Below are positions 1-10,159 of a stretch of 64,000 nucleotides of DNA, in pieces. This stretch comes from Muscardinus avellanarius. Lineage: Eukaryota; Chordata; Mammalia; Rodentia; Gliridae. Both the position numbers and the translations under genes were made by a program. The notes under the pieces are model-generated. The model was given only the letters and a program-made list of their open reading frames with translations. It did no database searches and was not told the origin of the DNA. The number at the start of each line of letters is the position of its first letter. Position 1 is the first letter of the stretch. The stretch spans positions 23,287,292 to 23,351,291 of the forward strand of contig OY726572.1 in NCBI GenBank assembly GCA_963383645.1, read 5' to 3'.

Positions 1-709
1 CTTTGCAACTCAGTGAGACCCTATTTCAAGATAATGAATAAAAAATAGGGCTGGGGGTATAGCTCGGAGGTAGAATGCCCCTGGGTTCCATCCCCAGTAC
101 TGCAAAATAATAATAATAATAAAGGTAATTTCACCGGCTACTAAGTTAAAAAAATGAAGATAAAGACCATAATTTAACATTACTGCTCACATTACAACTT
201 TAAAACTTTTCTAGTTAGCCAGGCGTGGTGGCGCACGTTTGTAATCCCAGCATTTGGGAGGCTGAGACCGGAGGATCGTAGTTCGCGGACAGCTTCAGCT
301 ATTTAGTGAGGCCCTCTGCAACTCAGTGAGACCCGGTTTCAAAGTAAAGAATAAAAAATAGGGCAGGGGTATAGCTCGGAGGTGGAATGCCTCTGGGTTC
401 CATCCCCAGTACCACACACACAAAAAAAGGAAAATAAAAGCCGGGCATTGTGGTACACACCTATAATCCCAGTGCTTGGGAAGCAGAGACTGGAATATTG
501 AAGGTTTGAGGCAGCCTCAGCAAATAGTGAAACTCTCATCACCTAGAGAGACCTTGTTTCAAAAATAAAAATAGAGCTGGGGGGACATAATTCAGAGGTA
601 GAATGCCCCTGGGCTCAATCCGCAGTGCCATGCACACACATAAAAGAAAAAGTAAAATAAGACTGGGGGTGTAGCTCAGAAGTAGAATGCCCTTGGCTTC
701 AATCCTTGG
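1..709 (+). mobile_element. B1-dID SINE copies, plus strand
   Basis: A 5'-cut copy (1-121), a full copy (219-428), another (440-641) and an extra tRNA-derived right arm (661-709). The full form runs from a GCCGGGCGTGGTGG-like start through a B1-like half and an AATAAA-rich linker to a right arm with A box TAGCTCAGAGG and B box GGTTCCATCCC, ending CCAGTACC and an A-rich tail. Confidence 0.9.
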
Positions 710-784
710 ACACACACATTTCAAATTATAATGGTGTATCTTGCACTTGGAAATGTGTGTATCGCGTACTGGGAATTGAATCCA

Positions 785-1210
785 TGTTGGGGTCTGCTCA
801 ATTGCCTGACAGGACTTCTGATGAATCAGCTACATGTAGCGTCGAGTGCAGGTCTGCACAACCACCTGAACTTCCGATGAATGAATCTACAACATGTAGC
901 GCCGAGCCGATATGGAGGGCGTAACTACTCTCCTTGCCCCCGCTAGCCCAATTTGGTAATGTTGAGCCTTATTGGCTCATGTAATGCTTCCGTGTTCGTG
1001 AACCCCTCGTGCATTGGACAATGATTGGCTACAAGTTATGTACTTTACACATGCAAGAGTGACCTTTAGCTTGATAGGTTAGAATAGTTTCCTGTTGGAA
1101 ATCCCCCTTGCGGTTTTTTGCTTTAAATTGGGTTGCCTGAGAGAAATAAACAAGATCCAGCTTGACACATCTCCCGGCTCGTGTAGTTCTGTTCGGGCTG
1201 TCGACACTCA
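785..1210 (+). mobile_element. Solo-LTR-like sequence of an endogenous retrovirus
   Basis: About 425 bp of non-SINE sequence running from TGTTGGGG to GTCGACA, so TG...CA-like ends. It has an imperfect tandem U3-like repeat (about 808-850 and 866-905, both containing ACATGTAGCG), several ATTGG motifs (CCAAT boxes in reverse) near 970-1030, and AATAAA at about 1145 followed by a C/T-rich end. No retroviral genes flank it. I could not find a clear target duplication, so the ends are approximate. Confidence 0.5.
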
Positions 1211-1249
1211 TTTTCCTGCTCTGCCCCACAGCTGATGGGCTGGACCTGT

Positions 1250-1424
1250 CAAATTCAGAGGCATTCTACCTCTGAGCTACACCCCTCAGCCCTGTTTTTT
1301 ATTTTTTATTTTGAAACAGGTTCTCACTAAGTTACCAAGGACCTCACAGGTTGCTGAGGCTGGCTCTGAACCTGCAATTGTCCTGTAGTACTGGGATTAC
1401 AAACATGTGCCACAACACCCAGCT
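1250..1424 (-). mobile_element. B1-dID SINE, antisense
   Basis: Antisense copy directly after the LTR-like element, lacking the normal GGTACTGGGGATTGAACCC start. A fragment that looks like that start (763-784) lies on the other side of the LTR-like element, so the LTR may have split one SINE. Confidence 0.75.
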
Positions 1425-1429
1425 TGTAC

Positions 1430-1810
1430 TTGGAAATATTAATATAGGAATTCTTTCTTTGGCTATGTATGTGTCCAAAAAAGTAGACAAAGATTCAGGT
1501 AATATATGGCCAAAGACATGTCATTACATATAAAAAGTTAAAACATATTTGAAGTCTTGTGAATTTCTATTGCTAAAATGTATAAACTTAAGTGCTTTAA
1601 GTTGAGCTTTTTGAATAAAAGTTCACATATCAAATATGTTTAAATTTCTTTGTTCAGAGGACAAACACTGAATATTTCTTAGAGACTAAAGTGTGCGAGC
1701 CATGCCCCTTAGCTCTTCCTTCTTTATTCACGGTGGAGAACAGCACTGTCCTCCCCAAGATACCAAACAAATACACTGAGCAAACGAATGCCTGGGACTT
1801 TCAAATAAAA
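1430..1810. other. Unique intergenic sequence, no gene seen
   Basis: AT-rich unique sequence between SINEs. No exon of TRMT61B could be recognised here on the minus strand. Confidence 0.5.
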
Positions 1811-1813
1811 ACT

Positions 1814-2357
1814 AAGCTGAGTGTAGTGACACATGCATATAATCCTAGTACTTGGGAGGTTGAGATTGGATCACGGGTTCAGGACCAGCAGCAACTCAAG
1901 GAGAACTTCAGCAACTCAGCAGGGCCTTACTTCAAAATAAAACAGGGTTGGTGGTGTAGCTCAGAGGTAGAAGGCCCCTGGCCTCAATCTCTAGCATCAA
2001 AAATAATTAAAGCTGGGTATGATGGTGCATACTAGTATTTCCAGTCTGTGGAAGGCTAATAAAAGGAAGTGACTTGTAGGCTTGAGGTCAGCCTCAGCAA
2101 TGTAGTAAGATCCTGTTTCAAAATAAAAAGTAGAACCGGGCGTGGTGGCACATGCTTGTAATCCCCGCGCTTGGGAGGCTGAGACAGGAGGATCGCACAG
2201 GTTCGAAGCCAGCCTCAGCTACTGAGTGAGGGTCTCAGCAACTTAGTGAGACCCTGCTTCCAAATAACGTATAAAATAGGTCTGGGAGTATAGCCCAGAG
2301 GTAGAAAAGCCCCGTTGGCTCCACCCCCAGTAGCACGCGCACACACATACACACAAA

Positions 2358-2395
<38 letters not shown>

Positions 2396-2510
2396 GGCAG
2401 GCATGGTAATGCACACTTATAATCCCAGTTCTTGGGAGACAGACAGGAGGAATGCAAGTTCACAGCCAGCCTCAGGTCTCAGTGAGACCCTGTTCAAAAC
2501 TAAAAAATAA
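1814..2510 (+). mobile_element. Tandem run of B1-dID SINEs, plus strand
   Basis: Copies at 1814-2005, 2009-2135 (left half), 2136-2332 (type with CCAAATAACGTATAAAATAGGTCTGGGAGTATAG-like linker) and 2395-2510 (left half). A CA tract sits in the tail of the third. Confidence 0.85.
2333..2392. repeat. (CA)n microsatellite
   Basis: CA dinucleotide run with a few interruptions, grown from the A/C-rich tail of a SINE. Confidence 0.95.
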
Positions 2511-2589
2511 AATATTTGTTGTTGGATAACTCCCAAAAGCCCAGAGTTGTTGGGTTATAGGCACAGCTATTTATTCATTTTTCTTTGTT

Positions 2590-3054
2590 TTTGTGGTACT
2601 GGGTTTGAACCCTGCATTCTATCTCCAAGCTATACCCCCCAGCCTGATTTTATTTATGTGGAAACAAAGTCTCACCTGGTTGCTGAGAGCTTCACAAGTT
2701 GCTGAGGCTGGCCACAAACCTGCCATCCTCCTGTCTCAGCCTCCCAAGTACTGGGATTACAAGAATGCACCACCATGCCCAGCTTTCCTCAACATCTTTA
2801 ATGAACACTCCTCTCTCTATCCTGATTTTATTTTTTTTACTTTTATTTATTTTTTTTTGGTGGTACTGGGGTTCCTGGAAGCCCTTCTACCTTCGGGATA
2901 CACTCCCACGGGCTACACTCCCAGACCTATTTTTAAACTTTTTTATGTGGAAACAGGGTCTCTTAAGCCAGCGAGTCTGGCTCCGAACCAGCGTGATCCT
3001 CCTGTCTCCGTCTCCCAAGCGTGAAGATTACAAGTGTGCGCCACCACGCCCGGC
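2590..3054 (-). mobile_element. Two antisense B1-dID SINEs
   Basis: 2594-2783 is an old-type copy. 2858-3054 is the young hairpin type (GGTTCCTGGAAGCCC arm, AAGCCAGC...GGCTGGCT). Unique sequence follows to 3440. Confidence 0.85.
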
Positions 3055-3440
3055 TTCTATCCTGATTTTAACTTCTAAAGATGCCACTTGCCCATTCTTC
3101 TCAAAAGGAGGCTATTTATTCCCCTCAATTCTCACAACTGAGGTCAGGCACTGGTCTCAGTATGCCCTACTACTACTTTCAAATTATTATTTATCATGGA
3201 AATGTTGAAGTTCAGTACACCCCTCCTAATCCATGGTCACTAGCTACATTCTTTGACAATTCTGGCACCTGTGTCAGTATGTGTCTCTGCCCCAAAGCCC
3301 ACCATGACATTAAAAGACATTAAAGGGAAATATTTTTCACCCCTACTAACAGAAACAGGGAAAATACAACGAAGAGCACTACTCATACACACAGTGCCTG
3401 ATCCCTTGTTTCTGGGAGGTGTGTGTGTACCTGTGCATGT
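3055..3440. other. Unique intergenic sequence
   Basis: No repeat or exon recognised. Open frames here have no family resemblance I can see. Confidence 0.5.
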
Positions 3441-3615
3441 GTGATCCTAGGGATGGAACCCAGGGGCATTCTACCTCCAAGCTACACTACCTACCAGCTG
3501 AATTTTATTTTAATTTGGAAACTGGTTCTCACTAAGTTGTTGAGGCTAGCTGCGAACTTGTGATCCTCCTTTCTCAGCCTACCAAGCACAGGTGTGCACC
3601 ACTGTGCCAGCCTGA
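3440..3615 (-). mobile_element. Antisense B1-dID SINE, diverged
   Basis: Matches the antisense right arm and left half, with several small losses. Unique AT-rich sequence follows to 3780. Confidence 0.8.
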
Positions 3616-3789
3616 TCTTTGGTTTCATTGTACTCAAAGTAAAAATACAGCATTCAATTGAGAAAATTTACCACATCAAATGGCAAAAATTGAATGTCTT
3701 CAAGTTGCTCTTGAAATATCCTTATGAATAAAATTCACATTGTCCAGCCTTCTTCTGCATGACTTAAATTCCATGAATCACTGCTAGTG

Positions 3790-3850
3790 GAATATATATA
3801 CATATACATATATATATATATATATGTATGTATATATATATATATATATT
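3790..3850. repeat. (AT)n-rich microsatellite
   Basis: TA/CATA alternating tract adjoining the poly(T) start of an antisense SINE. Confidence 0.9.
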
Positions 3851-3857
3851 TTTTTTT

Positions 3858-4347
3858 TTTGGTGGTACTAGGGGTGGAACCCAGAGGCTATTCTACCTTT
3901 GGGCTATACTCCCAGACCTATTTTATACTTTATTTGGAAACAGGGTCTCACTAAGTTGCTGAGAGCCTCACCAAGTAGCTGAGGCTGGCTTTGAACCTGT
4001 GAGATCCTCCTGTCTCAACCTCCCAAGTGCTGGGATTACAAGCATGCACCACCAACCCAGCTTTACAAAAGACTTTCTATCATCCCTGGTTCCCCAGACA
4101 ATCTTCCTTTCAGAGCCAGGCATATTACCAGTTACCCATCCTATGTGTGCACACGCTCCTTCTCTCTCTCTTTGTATTTTTATTTATTTATTTTTGTGGT
4201 ACTGGGGATGGAACCCAGGGACATTCTACTTTCAAGCTACACCTTCAGCCCTATTTTATTCCTTTTATTTATTTATTTTTTCTGTACTGGGGATGGAAAC
4301 CAGGGACATTCTACCTCTGAGCTACACATGCCTGGCTTTTATTCCTC

Positions 4348-4402
<55 letters not shown>

Positions 4403-4950
4403 GTTACTAGGGATGGAACCCCAGGGGCATTCTATCCCCGAGAGGCATCCCCAGTCCTATTTTTTTTTATTCTTTTCTTTTTTCGGTACTGGGGATGGAA
4501 CCCAGGGGCATTCTACCTCCGAGCTACACCCCCAGTTCTATGTTTTTAGTCTTTATATTTCTTGAAACAGGGTCTCACTGAGTTGCAAAGGGTCTCACTA
4601 AGTAGCTGAGGCTGTCCCCGAATCACAATTCTCCAGTCTCTGCCTCCCGAATTCTAGGATTAGAATGCCCAACTATTCTTTATTTTAAAACAGGGTCGAT
4701 AAATTGCAGAGGGCCTAAGTAGCTAAGGCTGTCCACAAACTGTCATCCTCTGGTCTCAGCCTCCCAAATGCTGGGATTACAAGTGTGTGCCACCATGCCC
4801 AGCTTTCATTCCTTTATTTTTTTTAAGCAGGGTCTCACTAAGTTGCTGAGAGCCTCAGTAAATTGCTAAGGCTGGCCATGAACCTTTGATTCTCCTGTCT
4901 CAGCCTCCCAAGTATTGGGATTACAAGCATGTGCTACCACGCCTGGCTCT
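3858..4950 (-). mobile_element. Run of antisense B1-dID SINEs and arms
   Basis: 3863-4061 full; 4195-4252, 4280-4337 and 4400-4460 lone tRNA-derived right arms; 4484-4683, 4684-4803 and 4815-4948 full or partial copies. A GT tract interrupts at 4348-4400. Confidence 0.85.
4348..4400. repeat. (GT)n microsatellite
   Basis: GT dinucleotide run between two SINE arms. Confidence 0.95.
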
Positions 4951-5142
4951 TTGTATTTAATACGTTTCATGGCTAGACTACACTGTCCTGCACCTTCCCT
5001 CTTATTTACCTATGTCATTTCAGCAATTCTACATGTACTGCATTCTTTTTAACAACTATTATATTCCATTGTATGGCTATGCCAAAAAATTATTTAACCA
5101 GTCACCTGCTGATGAACATTTATTTTATTTCTAGTCTTTTGC

Positions 5143-5156
<14 letters not shown>

Positions 5157-5174
<18 letters not shown>

Positions 5175-5235
5175 TCAGTACTGGAGATTGAACCCAAGGG
5201 ACATTCTACCTCCGGGGGGGGGGGGAGGGGGGAAT
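5157..5235 (-). mobile_element. Truncated SINE arm ending in a G run
   Basis: Poly(T), then the antisense tRNA-derived arm up to CTACCTCC, where it passes into a near-continuous G run (5214-5232). The run can form a G-quadruplex. The rest of the SINE is missing. Confidence 0.75.
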
Positions 5236-5325
5236 CCTTGCTCTTAGATGAGTACAGGACTGTTGGTGCCACACCTGGCTTTGCTCTTTGGGGAACCAAA
5301 AGACATTTAACCCTCACCGCTTTAC

Positions 5326-6201
5326 CTCTGGATATGATGGCAGCCCCCTCCCTTTTTTTCTTCTCTTCACTGGGGATGGAACCCAGACATTCTACCTTCG
5401 AGCTACAACCCCAACCCTATTTTTATTCTTTATTTTGAAATCGGGTCTGAGTTGCAAAGGGCCTAAGTAGCTGAGGCTGTCCGCCAACCGCGATTCTCCT
5501 GTCGCAGCCTCCCGAATGCTGGGATTACAAGCTTGCACTGCCACGCCGGCGGCAGGCCCTCTTTTCATCAATAAAACATTATCTCCCGATGCTGCCATCC
5601 TCAGCATGAAGCTGACCGGTGAACTTCCCCGCGATCTCACGGACCCGGACTGACCCCCAGTTACCACCTAAGTGCCCGGCGTCGCTCAACCTAGATAACT
5701 TTTTTTATACGGTGTCTCTTTCTTTCCAGTCTCAGCTAAAATCAGCCCCCCAGTTCGAAAGGGTCCCTCTCTGGAAGCTGAGCAGGAAGGGGAGACGGGG
5801 AGCTCCGCGGCCTCGGGGCCAGCAGCGAGGCGCCCCGCGCTCCAGGCGGCTGGAGGGCAGCGAGGGGACGGGTCTGCTCCGCGGCTTCCCCGGCGCCGCT
5901 CCAGCTCTCCCGCTCCAGCTCGTGCGTCTGCGGACGAGGGCTCCCCACACCACGGACCGCCTTCCCTGAGAGGCTGCGGCAGCGATGAACGGGCCGCGAT
6001 GCCCAGCAGCCTCCGCAGACGCCGCTGCGCCAGCCGACCTCGCCGACAGCCCGGTGTCCCGCGCAGGCGCCGTCGCGGACGAGTGACGTACGGCGAGGCC
6101 ACGCCCCCTGAGGCAACTGCGTGAGGACTCCGGCGCCGGAAGAGCCCCGCGGCCACCGCGCGTCCGCAGCGGCAGGGAGCCCTCGCTGAGGAGCTGTCCA
6201 A
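5326..6201 (-). pseudogene. TRMT61B: TRMT61B coding exon 1, apparently disrupted
   Basis: TRMT61B is the mitochondrial tRNA m1A58 methyltransferase and is the known upstream, opposite-strand neighbour of WDR43. Minus-strand translation from about 5800 down gives LPVSPSCSASREGPF and LILAETGKKETPYKK, matching the end of the TRMT61B N-terminal region as I remember it. The frame then meets TGA (5688-5686) and TAG (5670-5668). Further on, homology appears in another frame (NWG...GKFTGQL), followed by MLR and VLLMKRG back in the original frame. This implies about +2 and about -26 base changes. A SINE at about 5340-5553 splits the last codons, and a donor-like gtaaag follows at 5325. The start codon and the rest of the gene lie outside what I can resolve. 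A functional alternative exon 1 elsewhere is possible. Confidence 0.65.
5340..5553 (-). mobile_element. B1-dID SINE inside TRMT61B exon 1
   Basis: Full antisense copy with imperfect flanking duplications (GGCAGCCCCCTCCCTTTT on the left, GGCAGGCCCTCTTTTCATC on the right), both reading as the same TRMT61B codons around Lys-Arg-Gly. The insertion therefore lies in formerly coding DNA. Confidence 0.8.
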
Positions 6202-6260
6202 GGGGCTTGTCCTGCTTGCGCAAAAAGGCCCATTTTCTTCTACGGGATCTGGGCACGGAA
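5730..6260 (-). promoter_or_regulatory. TRMT61B: CpG island at the TRMT61B 5' end
   Basis: GC-rich, CpG-dense sequence containing an NRF1-like GCGCAGGCGC (6061-6070), a CRE-like TGACGTAC (6084-6091) and an ETS-like GCCGGAAG around 6135. It covers the exon-1 homology and its presumed start on the minus strand. The island remains CpG-rich although the coding frame looks broken, so the promoter may still be active in the germ line. Confidence 0.7.
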
Positions 6261-6270
6261 TTTACAACTG

Positions 6271-6440
6271 GGCCAGGCGGGGTGGCGCACGCCTGTAACC
6301 CCAGTAGATGGGAGGCTGAGACGGAGGACCGCAGGTTCGAGGACAGCCACAGCAAGTAGTGAGACTCATCCTGTTTCAAAACAAAAATAAAATAGGTGTG
6401 AGGATGGCTAGGAGGTACAGTGCCCCTCACACACACTCAC
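6271..6440 (+). mobile_element. B1-dID SINE, plus strand
   Basis: GCCAGGCGGGGTGGCGCACG start, short right arm ending GTGCCCCTCAC. It abuts the TRMT61B CpG island. Confidence 0.8.
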
Positions 6441-6900
6441 GACAAAACTAGTCAAAGCTTTTTTGTAAATGCAAAAGGCATCACCCGGTCGTTCTCCAGA
6501 TGAATTTGTAAATCCAGGTCCCAAGTCTGTTGTCAGATGGCGCTGGCAGGCACTTCTTTCCAAGTTGATCCCATGGCATTCTTCTCTGTCCCATGCACGT
6601 TTCTTTTGACTAGGGTGTGATCACCCGCTTGTCCCTAACCCCAGGCCAGGGAGTCCAAATGGTCAATTAAAGTAACAGTATTTCCTACGTGCTTATTCGA
6701 CAGAACGTCTTAAATAATTAAAATATTTAGCTTTTTAGCTTCCCCAAACTTAAATACACTGTTTGAAACAGAAAAATGTATACCCGGAGTCCAAAGTTAA
6801 CATTAAATATCACTCACCTGTCTTAGGAGTAGTAGTTCACATTATTAAGGGTCTGGCAATACCTAGGCACGTTAGCTATTGATTCAAATGACAACTCTTT
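6441..6900. other. Unique intergenic sequence
   Basis: No repeat or exon recognised. Confidence 0.5.
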
Positions 6901-6904
6901 TAGA

Positions 6905-8092
6905 AATTATTCCTGGCAAAGCATGGTGGCGCATGCTTATAATCCCAGTACTTGGGAAGCTGAGACAGGAAGATCACAGTTTCCAGACCAATCTTAGCAA
7001 CTTAGGCTCTCTGCAACCCAGTGAGACCCTGTTTCCAAATAAAAAATAAAATAGTGCAGGGGATGTAGCTTGGAGGTAAACTGCCTCTGGGTTTCAATTC
7101 CCAGTACCACAAAAGAAGAGGAAAAAGGAGGAGGAGGGGGAGTAATATCATTTTAAACATTAGAAACTGACTAAGGAAGCTGGGCGTGGTGGTGGACGCT
7201 TGTAATCTCAGCATTTGAGAGGCCAAGACAGGAAGATACCAGTTTGCACACAGCCTCAGCTACTTAGTGAGGCCCTCTGCAACTCAGTGAGACCCTGTTT
7301 CAAAATCAAGAATAAAGGCCGGGCGTGGTGGTGCATACTTAAAATCCCAGCATTCGGGAGGCTGAGACAAGAGGATGGCGGTTTGAGGACAGCCTGAGCT
7401 ACTTAGTGAGGCCGTCCGCAACTTAGTGAGACCCTGTTTCAAAATATAGAATAAAAATAGGGCAAGGGATGTAGCTTGGAGGTTGAATGCCCCTGGGTTC
7501 CAGCCCTAGACCTGCAAAAAAAAAAAAAAAAAAAAAAAAAAAAGATAAAAATAGGGCTGGGGTGTAGCTCAGAGGTAGAATGCCCCTGGGTTCCATCCCC
7601 AGTACTGCAACAAACAAACAAACAAACTGACCAAGGAAGCCAGGCATGATGTCACATGCCTGTAATCCCAGCACTTGGAAGGCTGATTCAGGAGGATCAC
7701 AGGTTCAAGGACAGCCTTAGTAAGTAATGAGATTCTGGTCAACCTAATGAGACTCTGTTTCAAAGTAAAAATAAGGCCAGGCGTGGTGGTGCAGGTAATC
7801 TGGGAGGCTGAGACTGGAGAATCACAGTTCGCAGACAGCCTCAGCTACTTAGTGAGATCCTTTGCAACTCTGTGAGACCCTGTTTCAAAATAAAGAATAA
7901 AAAATAGGACTGGGGGTGTAGCTTGGATGTAGAATGCCCCTGGGTTCCATCCCCAGTGCTGCATAAATAAATAAATAAATAAATAAATAAAGCTGCGGTG
8001 TAGCTCAGAGGTAGAATGAGCCTCAAACCTGTGATCCTGTCTTAGCTTCCCAAGTACTGGGATTACAAGCATGTACCACCATGCTCGGCTAC
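6905..8092 (+). mobile_element. Dense run of B1-dID SINEs
   Basis: Plus-strand copies at 6905-7110, 7178-7317, 7317-7513, 7549-7610 (arm only), 7641-7770, 7772-7960 and 7990-8016 (arm), and an antisense left half at 8010-8092. The tail at 7516-7543 is a long poly(A); 7965-7990 is (ATAA)n. Confidence 0.85.
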
Positions 8093-8116
8093 CAGTGACT
8101 TTCATTTTGCCAAGTC

Positions 8117-8120
<4 letters not shown>

Positions 8121-8167
<47 letters not shown>

Positions 8168-8170
8168 TGT
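8121..8170. repeat. (GT)n microsatellite
   Basis: Uniform GT run with one AT interruption. Confidence 0.95.
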
Positions 8171-8179
8171 TTGATGTGC

Positions 8180-8635
8180 GTGATGCTGAGGATTGATCTT
8201 ATTTTATTCTTTTCTTTAGAAACAAGGTCTCGCTAAGTTGCAGAGGGCCTCACTAAGTTTCTGAGGCTGGCTTTGAACCTATGATCTTCCTGTCTCAGTC
8301 TTCTAAGTACTAGGATTACAAGTGAGAGCCACTATGCCCGGTTTTGACATGTCTTGCTTCTGAAATTGTCATAAAATTTTGGTTTCCAGGGCATCTCATA
8401 TTCCCTCTCCCTCTCCCTCTTCCTATCTCGCTCTTTCTCTGGGCTGGGGTCAAATTCAAAGGCATTCTACCTCCAAGGTAGGCCCTCATCCTGATTTTAT
8501 TCATTTTTATTTTGAAACAGGGTCTGACTAGGTTTCTGAGAGCCTTGATATGTTGCTGAGGCTGGCTTTGAACCTGTGATCCTCCTGTTTCAACCTCCCA
8601 AGTACTCGGACTACTAGGTTGTGCTATAACATCTG
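8180..8635 (-). mobile_element. Two antisense B1-dID SINEs
   Basis: 8180-8342 (partial arm) and 8440-8635. Confidence 0.8.
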
Positions 8636-8637
8636 CA

Positions 8638-8684
<47 letters not shown>

Positions 8685-8735
8685 TCCTCCTCCTCCTCCT
8701 CCTCCTCCTCCTCCTCCTCCTCCTCCTCCTCCTCC
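8638..8735. repeat. Compound (GCT)n(CCT)n trinucleotide tract
   Basis: About 15 GCT units pass directly into about 17-18 CCT units. It sits between two antisense SINEs, probably grown in the T-rich head of the second. It is not in a gene, despite a Cys/Ser-only open frame across it. Confidence 0.95.
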
Positions 8736-8740
8736 TTCTT

Positions 8741-9056
8741 TTTGCAGTATTGGGGATGGAACCCAGGGGCATTCTACCTCCGAGCTATACCCCCAGCCCT
8801 ATTTTTTATTCTTTATTTAAAAACATGGTCTCATGAGTTGCAAAGGGCCTCACTAAGTAGTAGCTGAGGCTGGCTGCGAACCCGAATTCTCCTTTCTCAG
8901 CTTCCCAAATGCTGGGATTACAAGTGTGCACCACAACGCCTGGCTTCACATCTGCCTCTTCTTATTCTCTTTGGCTGCTAGCCTACCTCACTGTCATCCC
9001 TTCTCAACCTCCTCTTATGGATCCTCTTGGTGTCTGTCTGTCTGTCTCTTTCTCTC

Positions 9057-9102
<46 letters not shown>

Positions 9103-9358
9103 CTGGGGATTGAATCCAGGGGCATTCTACCTCTGAACTTTTATTTTATTGCAGAACTAGGGATTAAACCCAGGGGCATTCTACCACCAAGCAATACCCC
9201 CAGCCCCATTTTTTATTCTTTATTTTGAAACAGGGTCTCACTAACTTGCTGAAGTGAGGACGGCCTCGCTAAGTAGTTGAAGCTGGCCACCTGCCTGCGA
9301 TCCACATGTCTCAGCCTCCCAAGTACTGGGATTACAGGTGTGCGCCACCATGCCTGGC
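8741..9358 (-). mobile_element. Antisense B1-dID SINEs
   Basis: 8741-8945 full; a lone arm at 9103-9140; 9160-9358 full. A GT run lies at 9061-9101. Confidence 0.85.
9061..9101. repeat. (TG)n microsatellite
   Basis: Uniform TG run at the head of an antisense SINE arm. Confidence 0.95.
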
Positions 9359-9479
9359 TTGTCAAGGCCTTTGTTGTTTTCTGTACATTAATTGCTTTCC
9401 CTTCTGACCTTGGCTGGCTGGAGAGAAACTTTGCCTGACAAAAACATGTCTCCTGCAACTCTCTTTTCCCTTCCCTTGC

Positions 9480-9690
9480 TTTATTTCTTCTTATAGCTGT
9501 TTAAACTACCTGAAATAGAGATTATTTATGTATTTATTATTTACCTTCTTGTGTGGAATGTAAGCTTCCTGAGAGAAGGAGTCTTGACTTTCATGATCAC
9601 AGATGTATTTCTAGTACCTAGAACAATGCCTGGCATGAGCTGGTATTTAATTTGTTCAAGTGACTGAGTGACTCCAAGTGCCAGCTAGAC
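9480..9690 (+). mobile_element. L2 LINE 3' end
   Basis: Carries the characteristic L2 tail order: AATGTAAGCTTCCTGAGAG, then GTACCTAGAACAATGCCTGG, then an AATTTGTTCAAG-like end. Diverged, as expected of an ancient element. Confidence 0.75.
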
Positions 9691-9934
9691 ATCTCAAATA
9701 TAGCATTCCCAGACTAGGATATTATTGTTTTCTTTTACAAACCAACTCTTCTTGCAGCTGCCTTGCTGTAAGAGTGGGGAGAGCCATCCTTGGCCCTCAC
9801 TCTCTCTCACTTGCCGCTGGAAACCCTGTTCACTGTACTTAGCATCTCTTGAAACCCTCATCCCCACCGCCATTTCTCCGTCTATTCACTGCCATCTTCA
9901 TCTGGGACTTTAAGACTTCTCCAGCTCCCCCACC

Positions 9935-10132
9935 CTTTTTGTGGTACTGGGGATTGAACTCAGGGGAATTTTACCTTAAAGCAACACCCTTATCCTTATT
10001 TTATTTTTATTTTGAAACAGGGTCTCACTAGGTTGCTGAGCACCTCACTACTTGCTGAGGCTGGCCTTGAACCTGCGTTCCTCCTGTCTCAGCCTCTCAA
10101 GTACTGAGATTACAGGCATGAACTACTGGGCT
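9935..10132 (-). mobile_element. Antisense B1-dID SINE
   Basis: Complete antisense copy. Unique sequence lies before it (9700-9930). Confidence 0.85.
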
Positions 10133-10159
10133 TCTAGCGCCTTTATATTTTATTTATTT

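Noticed and set aside
661..709. tRNA-like A and B boxes, suggesting tRNA genes here and at many similar places
   Set aside because: They are the tRNA-derived right arms of SINEs. They lack the anticodon arm and cannot fold as tRNAs.
219..709. Repeated units resembling an array with spacers
   Set aside because: The repeats are dispersed SINEs with poly(A) tails in a mammalian genome, not a CRISPR array.
4145..4549. Open frames with Val-Cys repeats and [16 protein letters not shown] text
   Set aside because: These are GT microsatellites and SINE arms in translation; the same peptide recurs at many SINE copies across the window.
5732..6436. 234-residue minus-strand open frame over the TRMT61B island
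   Set aside because: It begins in a SINE and uses a frame without TRMT61B resemblance. The recognisable segments are in the 5686-6201 frame.
8619..8867. Open frame with poly-Cys and poly-Ser on the plus strand
   Set aside because: It is the trinucleotide tract read in one frame, followed by an antisense SINE. No homology and no gene signals.
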